From Conidiobolus incongruus B7586 (lineage: Eukaryota > Entomophthoromycota > Entomophthoromycetes > Entomophthorales > Conidiobolaceae), in assembly GCA_000697335.1 (NCBI GenBank), contig JNEM01011360.1, positions 1 to 28,129 on the forward strand: DNA of 28,129 nt, given 5' to 3'. The notes under the pieces were generated by a model that did no database searches, was not told the origin of the DNA, and was given only the letters and a program-made list of their open reading frames with translations. Numbering within the stretch: position 1 is the first letter of the stretch; each line of letters begins with the position of its first letter. Position numbers and translations under genes: made by a program. This document shows, piece after piece, positions 10,930-22,494 of the stretch.

Positions 10930-11620
10930 TAAATAAAAATATAAAATAACTATTTAAAAATTTAATTAAATATTAGAAAAAAGTTAAAATAGCTATTATA
11001 ATATAAAATTAACTAAAATGTTATTAGAAACTTAAGCTTTTATAATGAATAATTACAATTTATGAATCTTAATTTTTTATTTAATTTTTAACTAAAATAT
11101 ATATTAAAATATTAGATTAAGTTAAATTAACCCCTTTTATAAATTTCTTTAAATAAATATATTGTTAAAAAAATGTTAATTATTTTAATAGACTATAATA
11201 GCATATGTTACTTTTATTTAATTCCTGAAAAAGAATCAATTAATAGTAAGCTTTATATTTTCTTTTTTAAATAAAATAATTTTAATTAATATTTTTAATA
11301 TAGTTTAGGAAATTCTATTATTTTGTATAATAATTATAAAATATATAAATCTAAAGCTATAAAAAGTTTTATAATTAAAAATAACTAGAAAAAACTACTA
11401 TATCTAGTATATTCTTTAAATTATAACCTATGTAACTATAATTACTTTAGGTAATTAAAAAACTAGCTAATAAAAAAGAAAATTTCTACAAAAAAATTAA
11501 ATTAGTTTGTGAAATGTCAAATTTTAATCTTTAATTAAAAGAATTATTTTTTAAGTATTAGAAGTTTGTTAAAAGTATAACAAAAAGTTATTAATAATAA
11601 AAGAAAGTATTTAAATTATA
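10930..11620 (+). repeat. Decayed dispersed AT-rich repeat, copy R2
   Basis: This is the most complete copy of the repeat seen near 1.0-1.2 kb. It shares the ungapped 42-base core (11421-11462), the preceding ATCTAGTATAT, and the following block around AAGTTATTAATAATAAA. It also shares an upstream AAGTTAAARTAGCT motif with the R1 region near 720. Its reverse complement also matches 13410-13477. No open frame survives. It could be an old transposon flattened by C-to-T change, but no family-defining feature remains. Confidence 0.5.
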
Positions 11621-13239
11621 TTATATATTTATTTTTATATATTATATATTAAAATGTTTATTTATTTTCTAATTGCAAAAAATTCTCTTTATTTAAAATA
11701 TAGAGTAATATTATAATTATATAACTATTTTAGATTTTATAAATTTCTTTAAAGACTTAATTTATTTTAATAAATAAATTATTATTATATATTTTAATTT
11801 TGACTTAATATTTTATTACATTAGACTAGTTAATTAGTATTATAGTAATAATAATTATTGTATTAAGATATGATAATCTCACATATAAATTAATTCTAAT
11901 AGTGAATGGATATATCACCTAGACTACAACTAATTATAAAATTTAAAATATAAATGAGTTTATCTACCAAAGTTAATATGGCTACAGTAGGTATATAAAA
12001 ATTTAATATCCAATTAAATTTTATTATTTGTAATATTTCAAATAATTTTATTTGGAAACTTCAATCTTTTAATTCAATATTGTGATTCGAAAACTCTTGT
12101 TATATTGCTTCAAATTAATTCATTCAACAGAATATATTGCCAGCCATGCTGCTAATGATATAATTAGATTGTTAATTGTATTTTGATATATTTATAAATA
12201 CGTAACATTACTCAGTGTTTATTTTGACTTTTGAATTTTGGTTGAATATATTTTTAATTCCTTGTAAAATTTAATATACATTATATAAAATTTTCCATCA
12301 ATGTTACTAATAGTGCTGTTCAAGATTTATTGTATAGCATGTTTATAGATCTATTTAATAATGTATGCCATTCACATATTTCAATTAATTATAATTACTT
12401 AATCAAAAATATTTTACCACAAAACAAACTTAGTTATATATATTCATAATTTATTAGAAATAAGGTGGTCGATTTGTATTCAAATCGATAGCCAGTAATA
12501 TTTATTTTTTTAAGTAACATATTTATATCTCCTTTAATGAATAAATTCACATAATTGTAGATATTATATCACTATAATGCCTAAAATATTTTCCCAATTG
12601 TTCTTTCGAATATCAAAACTTTATAATATAAAATATCAGATTTACGAATTTAATTGGAAAATTCATAGAAAAACAATAAATTGGAAAAACTCAAAATAAA
12701 ATTTTTCAATTAAGATATTTTGAATTAACTACATCAATTTCAACCAAATTTATTAACTAAGTAACATTCTCATTAATTAATATTGCCAATTTATCTTGAG
12801 TCAAATTAGTCTCAAAGAAAGCTATGAAATTTAATAAATTTTTTAATAAAAAAAATATTATAATAGCTATATTAATGAATTTCACAAATACTTTAATTTA
12901 TATGATTAATATATAATATATTAAACGATAAACAATAATGGACTCTTATTACTATATTTTTGTACTAATATTGGAATTTAAAATTATTTTTGTTAAATAT
13001 TGTTAAATTATTTTTTAATAAAATCATAACTTTGCATTTATCTAGAAAAGTTTTAAATATATTATCTAATGATAGCAACTAAATAATAATATATTAAATA
13101 CCCAAATAAAGTCAAAAAATAGAATTTAGTTAATTAAAATAATTCTTAAATTTAAAATAATTTATTAAAATAAAGTTCTATATTAATATTAAAAAGCTAA
13201 ATACTGATAAAATTTTATAATATTAAAAAAATTATTAAC

Positions 13240-13580
13240 TTATAAATCATAAAGATTAATATATTATAAAAATTGATATTTTTTTATTATTTGTAATTAT
13301 TAACATATTTTTGATACTTTTCTAATATTTAAGATAAATTTTTTTTATTAGGCTAATATATATTATTTAATAAATTGATTTAATTTTTTAAAAAATTATT
13401 ATAAATATATTTTTTAATCAATTAAATCTATTATAACTATATAGGTTTTAATTTAATTATTATATTAGATATAATAAGTTTTTTTAGTTTTTTTTTTGAA
13501 AAAAAACTCTTATATAGTTAGCTTTATATATTTTATCATTATTAATAATATAATAAATATCTTTAATCTAAAATAGTAAT
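13240..13580 (-). repeat. Decayed dispersed AT-rich repeat, copy R3 (inverted)
   Basis: Bases 13410-13477 match the reverse complement of 11395-11462 without gaps, 52 of 68 by hand count, including the blocks ATAGGTT and TAGATATA. Similarity continues past the core into ATATAGTTAGCTTTATATATTTTAT, matching TATAGCTTTAGATTTATATATTTTAT of R2. R2 and R3 therefore lie as an inverted pair about 2 kb apart. Limits are approximate. Confidence 0.45.
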
Positions 13581-13939
13581 AAAGATAAAATTATGTTTTA
13601 AAAACAAAAAATAAAAACTTATTTTAGTTGATTTATATATAAAATCAAAATTAAGAAACTTTATATTATAATGATATATATTAACTTATTAAGAATCTTT
13701 TATTGAAATTTATAGATATATTTTTTTTGTTTAATTTAATATAATTTTTTTATAAATTGAACTAAATAATGAAATTTATATTTCATTAATTATAATGATT
13801 AAATACAAAGACTTATATTTTAAGCTATATTTTGATAATTTTTTTTAGTAATAACTACTTTAATTTGTTTATCCAAACTTTTTTTATGCTCTAATTTATA
13901 TATTAGAAATTTTGATTAATTAATTTAAATTAAAACTCT

Positions 13940-13961
13940 AATATATATATATATATATATT
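13940..13961. repeat. AT dinucleotide microsatellite
   Basis: A run of about ten AT units followed by TTATATTC. It marks the right side of the most AT-rich block around repeat copy R3. Confidence 0.9.
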
Positions 13962-14571
13962 ATATTCAAATTAGAAATACTAAAATATTTATATAATTCA
14001 TTAAATAAAATAAAGGAGTTATTTTGAGTATATCATTTTACTTGATTATTAAAAATACCATTAATAAATATTAAAAATGAAATATATTAATAACAATAAT
14101 ATTAAATATTATTCCTTTTCGTTTTAAAATAACAAATCTAACAATAAAAGGTAGTTTAAGATAAAACATTATCTTTATAAGTTTTCTGTAAATTTTGAAT
14201 AACTTTAGAGAGTCTATAGCTGAATTTTAATGAAACAAAATTAAAAAACCTTTGATGATCAGTCTTTAAGTTAAAAATGATTAAATTCAACCTTGAATTT
14301 TCAATTAAAATAATTTGATAAAGCAATATTTATTAATAGATATATATATATAGTTAAAATTTTTTTTGCCCTATTCTATAATTAACTAATTCTTTGACCA
14401 ACAATAAGTTTGAAAAATTATAAATCCAAAAGATTTTCCATTTTTTTCTAAACTATAATTACAGCTAATTCTCTTAGTATTATTTGAATTTCAAATCTAT
14501 GAAACTTAAGTTTAGTGAATCAATTTAAATCAAGATTGTCAATTAAATTCAATAATAATACTATAAAAAAT

Positions 14572-14580
14572 TTTAAAGTG
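14572..14580 (+). promoter_or_regulatory. Possible TATA remnant of pseudogene 1
   Basis: TATAAAAAA lies about 60 bases before the expected start of pseudogene 1, similar to the spacing of the intact genes. This suggests the copy was duplicated with its promoter, but such strings are common here. Confidence 0.3.
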
Positions 14581-14639
14581 CTTTTAAAACAGCCAAAGCC
14601 TGTCAAATATAATTTAATTATTCATCTTTAACCAATACT

Positions 14640-15405
14640 CTGATTACTGTCTGGTAGCAATTTAATAAATAACCGAAATCCAGATCGGTCTTAATTTCAC
14701 CTTGAGTAGTAGAGGGTTGGGACGTCGAGCAAGCTTTCGAGTATCCAGCATTCGTATTTATTGGATGGAATGGTATTAACGTTCATGGAAATGCACTATA
14801 GAATGGGAATACCCGATGACCGCTGCACATTGCTCTCAAGACCCTGTGAGTGATAGCTCTGTTAAAGTACATTGTCACGATCTCAGAAGAACCGATGGTA
14901 AAAAAAATTGTCAAGCTTACAGGGCATTGAAAAAGATTATGCATCCCAAATATAATGGATGTACTCAGATTGATGACGACATTGCTATCTGGAAAATTGA
15001 TGTTCATAGAGGTTACGATGTAAATGCTGAATTGGAAAATGATTCTATTATCAATAAAAACGGTGCTTTATTAAGAGCGATTGGTCGGGATTCGACCGGA
15101 TCTGGTCCAGCAACGACCATTTTACAAGAGTTGAAATTACAGGTACAGAATTTTGATCAGTGTCACAAAAATCACAAAAATGCTAAATACAGCCAATCCT
15201 GAAAATCAAATTTGTGCAGACTTTTCTGAAGGTTAGAAGCATACCTGTCAAAGTGATTTCAGAGGCCCCTTATCCCTGAGAAGAAATGATAAACAAGATC
15301 TTGGTAGGCTTAATCGGTTACAAAATTGGATATACTCGTTCTAAATTACCCGAAATTTATGCCAGGATCTCAGCTTTAAATGAATGGATTTTACAAATTT
15401 TATAG
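14640..15405 (+). pseudogene. Decayed trypsin gene (pseudogene 1), related to gene C
   Basis: The full length of a trypsin gene can be traced, from the pro-segment region to a C-terminus ending W-I-L-Q-I-L and a TAG. It is non-functional. The start codon and the PPPR activation site are not preserved, stops and small indels interrupt the frame in both halves, and the Ser-195 motif reads CQSDFRGP, so the nucleophile is lost. The His motif TAAHC and the Asp motif DIAIWKI survive. Extra cysteines have appeared. The segment LLRAIG...STGSGPAT, an ILQE block and a downstream NFDQC follow gene C closely at DNA level, and gene C is the next gene on the same strand 2.6 kb away, so a tandem duplication followed by decay is likely. 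The longest surviving open frame is 14816-15202. It is more AT-rich than the intact genes. Confidence 0.9.
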
Positions 15406-15720
15406 GAATTTATGCACTAAAAAATTTAATTAAAGAAAATGGTATTAACAATTTTTATAAAATTTTAATTGGATAATTAAAATTTTATTGAAATATTTTA
15501 TATCATGATTTTGTGAAATCTTGAATCTCACTTTAATATAAATCATCTGAAAATTTCAATTACATGTCGATTTGACATTATACATTAGTTCTCACTATTT
15601 TATAATCAATTGGAGTTTTATGCTAATTATATAAATTCAGGAAATGTAAATTTTGCAAGAGTATTATAATTATTTACTAGAATTTATATATCAAAATAAA
15701 ATGTCGCTATTTTAGATCAC

Positions 15721-15741
15721 TATATATATATATATATATAT
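15721..15741. repeat. TA dinucleotide microsatellite
   Basis: About ten uninterrupted TA units, located some 300 bases after pseudogene 1. Confidence 0.9.
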
Positions 15742-17681
15742 CAATTTCGCAATATGATTTTTAGCTATATACTTTTCAAAAATAGTTTATTAAAATTCTT
15801 TTTGAAAATATATCGATTTTTAATAAATTGATTAATCTGTGTTTGATTATATTCCTTCATAACAAGTATTTAATTTTGCATTAAGTTTTAAAATATAAAA
15901 TTTTCTGTTGAACAATTATGGAAAATATTATTTAAAATATGTGCATAGGTATTCCAACTACTTATCAGTATATTCATCATTACAAAAATTATTATTCATC
16001 ATTGATGAGGATATAAATTTAGGGTTGTGATTTATAATATGATTTTTGGATAAATATTGTTGATAGTAAATTATTTCAATAGTTGAATCAGTGAATGTTA
16101 TAATCAATCAAATACTATTGCCTTAACTATACAATTGAGATTGACACTTAATTATGAAATCCAATATTTAGCACCAAATATAATCAACTTTAAATCATAA
16201 ATTTTTCATTTAAAACATATCGAAAAGTGAGTTACAGGTTTTAAGTCTAATGATTAATTATTTTCTATTTGATATGAATTTGTAACATATGTAAGAGGAT
16301 TATTTAAAATCACTAAAATTTATGCTTGAGAATTTTAGTTGAATTCATCATTTTTAACCCAATTCAATTTTTCGCTGTGAATAGTTTGGCCCTATTATTC
16401 GTCTTTTGATATCCGAAAAGTTAATAAAATCTCTTTGAGAGTTCTACTTCAAATAGGATATTATATTTTCCTAAGTTATTTCGTCTACATAATACTGAAA
16501 TCATTACAGTAATCTTTTTTACTATGAGCGACTAACTATATATTGATTACACCATTCTAAATTTCATTTTTTTTTCTTTTATAGAAACAAAAATAGATTC
16601 AAAATTATTAATTTCGTTTACTTGCAATATTTATAGGACAAATTTGTCAAATTAGTATATAGAAAAGAGTATAGTAAATTTTATAACACAACCATAAACA
16701 ACTCATATATAAATTATAAATAATTGTTTGAATATTATTCAAAAGAGAGAGGTTGGCAATAAATTGTTAAAAATTGAAACCTATAATAAGGTAAAAATAA
16801 TAATAATTACTTTACCAATTCCAAATAATCCCAATTATTATCTGATATGATTAATATATAAGTCATTAATTATCTAAAATTAGACTAAAATCTGAAAAAT
16901 TGTTGATTGATATATTCAAAGATTTATTATATTTATATAAATACAATAAATTGAAATCAATGAATATATATTTTGATAACTTAATGCAAATATATAAGTA
17001 CATTATTGATCTATAAATATAATTTCATAATTTGTGAATTTGAGTAAATTAATGCTTTTAAAGAGTAATATCATTGATTATTAATCTCATATTAAAATAA
17101 TATTTCCATATATGTAAATTTTATTTATCAAGTAATTTCAATATAATATCAAATTCAAACTATAAATACAATTTATTATATATTATGAAATATAAATAAT
17201 GATAAATGGTCCAAAAATTATTTAATAACCTAATTTTTTAGATTATAATTAATTTATATTATGAAATTAATTGCAAAATACTAGATTGTATTTTTACAAA
17301 CTGAAAACAAGTTTGAATATAATGCACTTTAATTTTAAATAATCAAAATATAATGTCATCAGATTTTGAAAATTTAAGCATTCAGCAAAATATAATAAAT
17401 ATTAAAGCTATAATTAAAATAATTAATTATTTAAATGGTTTGATTAAATCTTCATAATATATTTTTCCATTAATTAATGGTTGAATTTTTTTAATTTAAA
17501 TTATTTTTAGATTATGAATAAATTGCGTTATCAAAAGTATGAATTGAAAATGATTTTTTATCCATAGAATGTTATTTTTATTAAAATATATCCCCAAACC
17601 TAAATATCTAATATCGCAATGATGTATCAGATTAAATAATATGGGTTAATTGATTTTGGAGAACTGGAATTTAAATTTTAC

Positions 17682-17699
17682 AATATATATATATATATA
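17682..17699. repeat. AT dinucleotide microsatellite
   Basis: About nine AT units, roughly 260 bases upstream of gene C. Confidence 0.85.
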
Positions 17700-17902
17700 A
17701 GAATTAATACAAACCATTCAATTTTATAGTGCATAATTGATTGACATCAAAATTGAATTGATTATCACCGAAAATTTTTTGAGTATAAATTTGTTTATTT
17801 CAAAAGTTGTTTTTAATTGTGCTTTGAGTATAGTTAATTGATTTAAAATAATGGTTGACGCACGGATTCGACAACTTTATTGCTTAATTAATTTTGAAAA
17901 TG

Positions 17903-17910
17903 TATTTAAA
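17903..17910 (+). promoter_or_regulatory. TATA-like box of gene C
   Basis: TATTTAAA followed by AGG, ending 50 bases before the ATG. Gene E has the same TATTTAAA variant, whereas genes A and B share TATAAATA. Confidence 0.45.
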
Positions 17911-17959
17911 AGGATAATATGCTCGTAAACAGTATATTATTCGCTTTAAATTGATAATA

Positions 17960-18730
17960 ATGTCATCATCTGGTAATAATTTGATCAAAGACCCAACCTC
18001 AGGATCCGTCGTACCTCCCCCAAGAATAGTAGGAGGTTACGACGTTGATCCCCCTTTCAAGTACCCAGCATTTGTTTCACTTCAATGGAATGGAGAACAC
18101 GACTGTGGTGGTACTCTATGGAATGGGAATACTGTGATTACTGCTGCCCATTGCTCTCGAGGGTCTCTGAAATTGAGTACCGTTAAAGTACATCGCCATG
18201 ACCTGAGCAAAACCGATAAGCAAGAGAAAGGTCGCACATATAAGGTATTGAAGAAGATCGTGCATCCAAAGTACAATGATAATACTGAAGATGGCTACGA
18301 CATTGCAATTTGGAAGCTGAACGCTACTAAGGGGTCGCGTACTAAAGTTGAATTGGATGATGGTTCTATTGGCAATAAAGACGGCACTTTATTAAGAGCT
18401 ATTGGATGGGGTTCGACCGGATCTGGTCCAGCAACTTCCATTTTACAAGAAGTGAGAGTGCCAGTATACAATTTTAATAGATGCAGAAAAGATTATCAAG
18501 CTGCTCAGTTGAATATGACTCATCCCCAGTCTCAAATTTGTGCAGGTTACCCTGAAGGTCAGAAAGATACTTGTCAAGGTGACTCTGGTGGTCCTTTGTT
18601 TATAATGAAAGATGGTAAGCAGGTGTTAGTTGGAATAACTAGTTATGGCATCGGATGCGCTCGACCCAAATTACCAGGAGTTTATGCTAGAGTTTCAGCT
18701 TTAAAGAATTGGATTTTAAATAATGTTTAA
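17960..18730 (+). CDS. Trypsin-like serine protease (S1A), gene C
   Basis: A 256-residue intronless trypsin, one residue longer than its paralogs; the extra residue lies in the loop HPKYNDNTEDGYD before the catalytic Asp. The frame is open upstream to a TTG at 17951, but the ATG at 17960 gives the conserved Met-Ser start. The pro-segment ends SVVPPPR, with activation after R22 before IVGG. The triad is H64, D114 and S209, D203 is in the S1 pocket, and the six cysteines pair as C49-C65, C175-C194 and C205-C233. Sequons include L-N-A-T and L-N-M-T. The usual DDGTYGNxDD stretch here reads DDGSIGNKDG. It lies 2.6 kb downstream of a decayed copy of itself on the same strand and faces gene D, on the minus strand, across 1.4 kb. 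No signal peptide is visible. Confidence 0.95.
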   Translation: MSSSGNNLIKDPTSGSVVPPPRIVGGYDVDPPFKYPAFVSLQWNGEHDCGGTLWNGNTVITAAHCSRGSLKLSTVKVHRHDLSKTDKQEKGRTYKVLKKIVHPKYNDNTEDGYDIAIWKLNATKGSRTKVELDDGSIGNKDGTLLRAIGWGSTGSGPATSILQEVRVPVYNFNRCRKDYQAAQLNMTHPQSQICAGYPEGQKDTCQGDSGGPLFIMKDGKQVLVGITSYGIGCARPKLPGVYARVSALKNWILNNV

Positions 18731-18743
18731 ATCCTAATACACT

Positions 18744-18749
18744 AATAAA
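18744..18749 (+). promoter_or_regulatory. Putative polyadenylation hexamer of gene C
   Basis: AATAAA, 13 bases after the gene C stop codon. It is close to the stop but usable if the 3' UTR is short. Confidence 0.35.
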
Positions 18750-20161
18750 TTTTAGATTAATATTAATTGTCTAATTGAGACTATTTTTTGCATTATATCC
18801 TGTAATGCGAAAATAAGTTTAATTATACTTAAAGAATATTTGTTAGATTAACATTAATTTATGTAAAATCGCAATTGTGAATATTTAATTAATATATGGA
18901 AAACTTCAAATTAATTAGGTACGATATTCTCGAATAAAGTTTTTAGTATTTTTTTACATTAATATCAACTAGCTCTATAATAATTAGTTTGAATTATGAA
19001 AAATTTTTAAGTTGTAATATATGCCAGAGTTTACCAATCATAAAATTATTTTGATAATAAATTGAATACACTATGTGGTAATATATATAGCTAAATTTCA
19101 GGATTTTATCTGTTATTTGAAAATTCTCATATTATAAAGAGGTTTGACAATTAGAATTTAGTCGTAGATATAGTTTCTATATTAAATTATTTTAACATAA
19201 TTATATACAATATTCAAAATTTGTTAATCTATTTGAAAAAAATCAAAAAAAATTACATATTGGATATCAAAACCAAATCACTATTATATATCTGGAATCT
19301 ATTTAACTATATAATAATTATCAAAATTGGTTAATTTAATATTGAATAGTATGAAATTTTATTCTATAATACCTAAAATAAAAACAAAAAAAGTTTCAAA
19401 TTATAAAGCAACAAGTGATTATTATTCATAATATCTTCAAATTACACTTATATTCATTCATTTTCCAATTATATTAAAAAATTAATAAATTGACAAATTT
19501 ATAATATCCCTTATAACAAAATTTTCCTAATCATGCAATATATATTCCCTATTTAAATTGATATAATAAATGGATATCATCAAATATTATATATATATAA
19601 ATTTATCATATAGTCCGTTTGAAAACAATTTTATGATTTATTAATTCCCATGAAAATATTTAATTTATAAAGTTAGTTTTCCAGTCAATTTTTACAAATG
19701 ATTGTTTGAAAAGTGTATTTATTAATAAAAATATTTGATATAGATGTTGTTCTTTCAGTATATATACATTAGGAGATTTTGATTGCAAATTATTTAATAA
19801 TATCTCTTGAATTAATTTTGATTTTCAAAATGTTTATCTTCAAAAAATTTTTTCACTAAGGAGCGAATATTTTAAGTAAAAATATTAGAATATATGTATT
19901 TTTACAAAATAGTATTAAATTGAATGAGAGTTTTTATTTAAATCAAGAAATATATGATCACACTATTTATACTAATTTTAATTTTAACTAGAACACATTT
20001 GAAATTGAAAAAATTGAATATTGAATTATAATTTGTATAAATTACATCCTAAATAAGATATTGAGTAAAAAAAATAGAATAGTGAATGAAGTAAATAATC
20101 CTCTTTGTATTATAATTGATTCATTTTAAAAATTTAAATCAAATATTTGTTAAATAAAATT
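18750..20161. other. AT-rich intergenic DNA between convergent genes C and D
   Basis: Genes C and D converge on this 1.4 kb stretch. I see nothing coding and no clear repeat. No exact AATAAA was found just after gene D on the minus strand. Confidence 0.6.
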
Positions 20162-20929
20162 TTAAACGTTAGCTAAGATCCAATCCCTCAAAGCGGAAAC
20201 TCTAGCATAAACACCGGGTAACTTGGGTCTAGCACATCCAATACCGTAACTAGTTAAACCGACCAAGACTTGACGACCGTCCTTCATTACAAAGATGGGA
20301 CCTCCGGAATCACCTTGGCAAGTGTCCTTCTGACCTTCAGGATAACCAGCACAGATTTGGGTTTCGGGATTGACCATAGTGAGACCTCCAGCTTTGTAAT
20401 CCTTTTGACATTGTTCGAAATTGTACACAGGTACTTTGACTTCTTGCAAAATGGTTGTTCGTGGAGAGACTTGGGTGTTACCCCATCCAATAGCGGTTAA
20501 TAATGTGTCATCGGTGTTACCGTAGGTACCGTCGTCCAAGTCGACGTTGAAGCGTTCGGTGTTGTTGCTGTTGATCTTCCAGATAGCAACATCGTAACCG
20601 CTGCGGGTGTTGACATACTTGGGGTGGACGATCTTACTGACAGCTTGGTAAGTGGCACCACCTTCCTGAGCGTCGGATTTGCTCAAATCGTGACGATGAA
20701 CCTTGAAAGTAACGCTGGAAACTGATCCAGTAGAGCAGTGGGCAGCGGTAATGACGGTGTTACCGCTCCACAAGGTACCACCACAACTGTGGCTACCTCC
20801 ACGCTGGAATGATACAAAGGAGGGGTACTTGAAAGCAGGGTTGACATCGTAACCACCAACAATTCTGGGGGGAGGAACTACATTTCCGGTGGCAGGGTCG
20901 ATTAACTTGTGGATTTGAGAAACTGACAT
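20162..20929 (-). CDS. Trypsin-like serine protease (S1A), gene D (divergent loop)
   Basis: A 255-residue intronless trypsin. The frame is open to a TTG at 20974, but the ATG at 20929 fits the Met-Ser start of the family, and there is no other ATG for 160 bases upstream (to 21090). The pro-segment NVVPPPR is cleaved after R22 before IVGG. The triad is H64, D113 and S208, with D202 in the pocket and six paired cysteines. It is the most divergent intact member. The loop after IGWG reads NTQVSPRTT where the others read STGSGPATT. This is the autolysis (149) loop region, and the Arg gives it a possible self-cleavage site. The loop near residue 122 is NSNNTERF, with an N-N-T sequon, where A and B have KIDAPxGKR. 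The sequon near residue 184 found in the other four is missing. It lies on the same strand as E. No signal peptide is visible. Confidence 0.94.
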   Translation of the reverse strand: MSVSQIHKLIDPATGNVVPPPRIVGGYDVNPAFKYPSFVSFQRGGSHSCGGTLWSGNTVITAAHCSTGSVSSVTFKVHRHDLSKSDAQEGGATYQAVSKIVHPKYVNTRSGYDVAIWKINSNNTERFNVDLDDGTYGNTDDTLLTAIGWGNTQVSPRTTILQEVKVPVYNFEQCQKDYKAGGLTMVNPETQICAGYPEGQKDTCQGDSGGPIFVMKDGRQVLVGLTSYGIGCARPKLPGVYARVSALRDWILANV

Positions 20930-20982
20930 TTTATTGGTTATTATCAAGTTGATTGATACTTTTTTAATATTCAACTAACGTG

Positions 20983-20990
20983 CTTATATA
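20983..20990 (-). promoter_or_regulatory. TATA-like box of gene D
   Basis: TATATAAG on the minus strand, 54 bases upstream of the ATG, within TCAAGTATATAAGC. Gene A has the related TCAAGTATAAATAC, and both genes carry AATTGATATT further upstream. Confidence 0.5.
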
Positions 20991-22477
20991 CTTGATCCCA
21001 GATTTTACACACCTCTTAATATCAATTAAATAATGATTGGTGTGATGTTTTACAAGAATGAAAAATCAATCAAAGTTATTTGGAACACACATTAAATTAA
21101 ATTTTTAATATACAATCAAGGTCATTCATAAATTAACTAATAATACAAACGAAAGTCATAAATTACATGTTTCCTGAATTAAGAAAACACTTTTGAGCTA
21201 AAATTATACTAAAAGGAAATATCTATATATTATCCTAATTATTTAAATTAGCTAGAACTCTTTGAGTGTTTTGTTTTATTCGAATTTGAAAAATTGCAAT
21301 ACAATTTAAATATGTTTTTTATAAATAAAAAGATATAAAAAACTATATATTGTTTAAATGTATATATACAATACCACATTAGTTTTAATTATTTCTTAGT
21401 GATATATTTTATTTTATGAATTATTTTAAAGAGACAAATTTTAGTTCATATTGACCAATCAAGAATGTTCCAATTCAGATCATCAAAGCCTTCATTGATA
21501 TTAATTTAATTATTATATCTTTAAGAATTAATGCAAATTTTGTTTTAAATATATATAATACTAAATCCAGTATATACATTCATCGTAAAAAAATCTCATA
21601 GTCTTATATACATTTTACTATCGATGAAATCTATCAATTAATTTATTCATATTTATTTTAGGATATTAAGAAATGGAATTATTTGTAAATCTTTAGATTT
21701 TAGTTATCTTTAAGTAAAATTTGTTCAAAAAATACTAAATTTTTATTAGGTATTAAATTCATTAAATACCTTTCTAATATTTTAAAAAAGTTAATCTGAA
21801 AAGATAATATTAAAAAGAATGATTGTTGTGTTATATGAAATATCATTCATGTTAAGAAGAGTATTAGGCTAAGTTCAGTATTTCATATCCCTAATTATTT
21901 GTGAGTAAATTAGATAATATATCTATATTGAAATCACAAACAATGTTCATAGTTTATTTGGTGTTTAATTTTTCAACTCAAACAAGTGAAAAATGATAAA
22001 ATTAATTATTGAGAGAACCAAATAAATCTGAGTACCATTTTCCATCATATTACATTTAAAACAGATTCCTTGAACTTGATTACTATTTCTAAATTGACCA
22101 TAATAAATATATCTTTAAAATAAATTAATATACTAATAAACATTATATATAGAATATTTATCGAATATTATTATTAAGTAATTTTGGAATTTTTTTTGAA
22201 TTTGTAGAATATTAAATTAAAAAATTCAATTCAAATATACTCCAATAGATTTAATACTTAAAATAATAGATGGTTATTAAATTCAAGTTTAAATATTTTA
22301 TATTTATATTAATGAAAAATCAATTAAATTTTTATAAAAAAATTTTTTGAGAATATAAATTATAAAAAGAAAATTGAAATTGGCAAATATTGTAATATTA
22401 AACATTTTATAATGCAAATTTTCCCTGAATTAGCTATTATGCTAAGGGGACTACAATATTTATTTTGAAATATTTAA
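20991..22477. other. AT-rich intergenic DNA between genes D and E
   Basis: A 1.5 kb spacer between two minus-strand genes. No coding sequence, RNA gene or repeat was recognised. It contains the upstream region of D and the 3' flank of E; a second AATAAA for E lies at 22459-22464 on the minus strand. Confidence 0.6.
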
Positions 22478-22483
22478 TTTATT
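22478..22483 (-). promoter_or_regulatory. Putative polyadenylation hexamer of gene E
   Basis: AATAAA on the minus strand, 11 bases after the stop codon, with a second copy about 19 bases further downstream. Chance occurrence is possible in this composition. Confidence 0.35.
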
Positions 22484-22494
22484 TATAAAAAGAG

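Larger units (their letters stand above)
9235..14639. other. Large AT-rich intergenic desert with decayed repeats
   Basis: This 5.4 kb stretch lies between gene B and pseudogene 1. No coding potential was recognised in any frame. It holds two copies of a decayed repeat in inverted orientation (about 10930-11620 on plus and 13240-13580 on minus), AT microsatellites at about 10512 and 13940, and an AAAT run at about 10460. It contains the longest runs of near-pure A/T in the window. No AATAAA hexamer was seen in the first 60 bases after gene B. Confidence 0.6.
15406..17902. other. AT-rich intergenic DNA between pseudogene 1 and gene C
   Basis: No gene was recognised. A TA microsatellite lies at 15721-15741 and another at 17682-17699. 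A patch at about 16340-16510 is less AT-rich and has short protein-like stretches on the minus strand broken by stops; I cannot assign it to any family. Confidence 0.55.

Noticed and set aside
16340-16510. Patch with short minus-strand protein-like stretches
   Set aside because: Stops are too frequent and no trypsin or transposon motif is visible; kept only as a note on the intergenic region.
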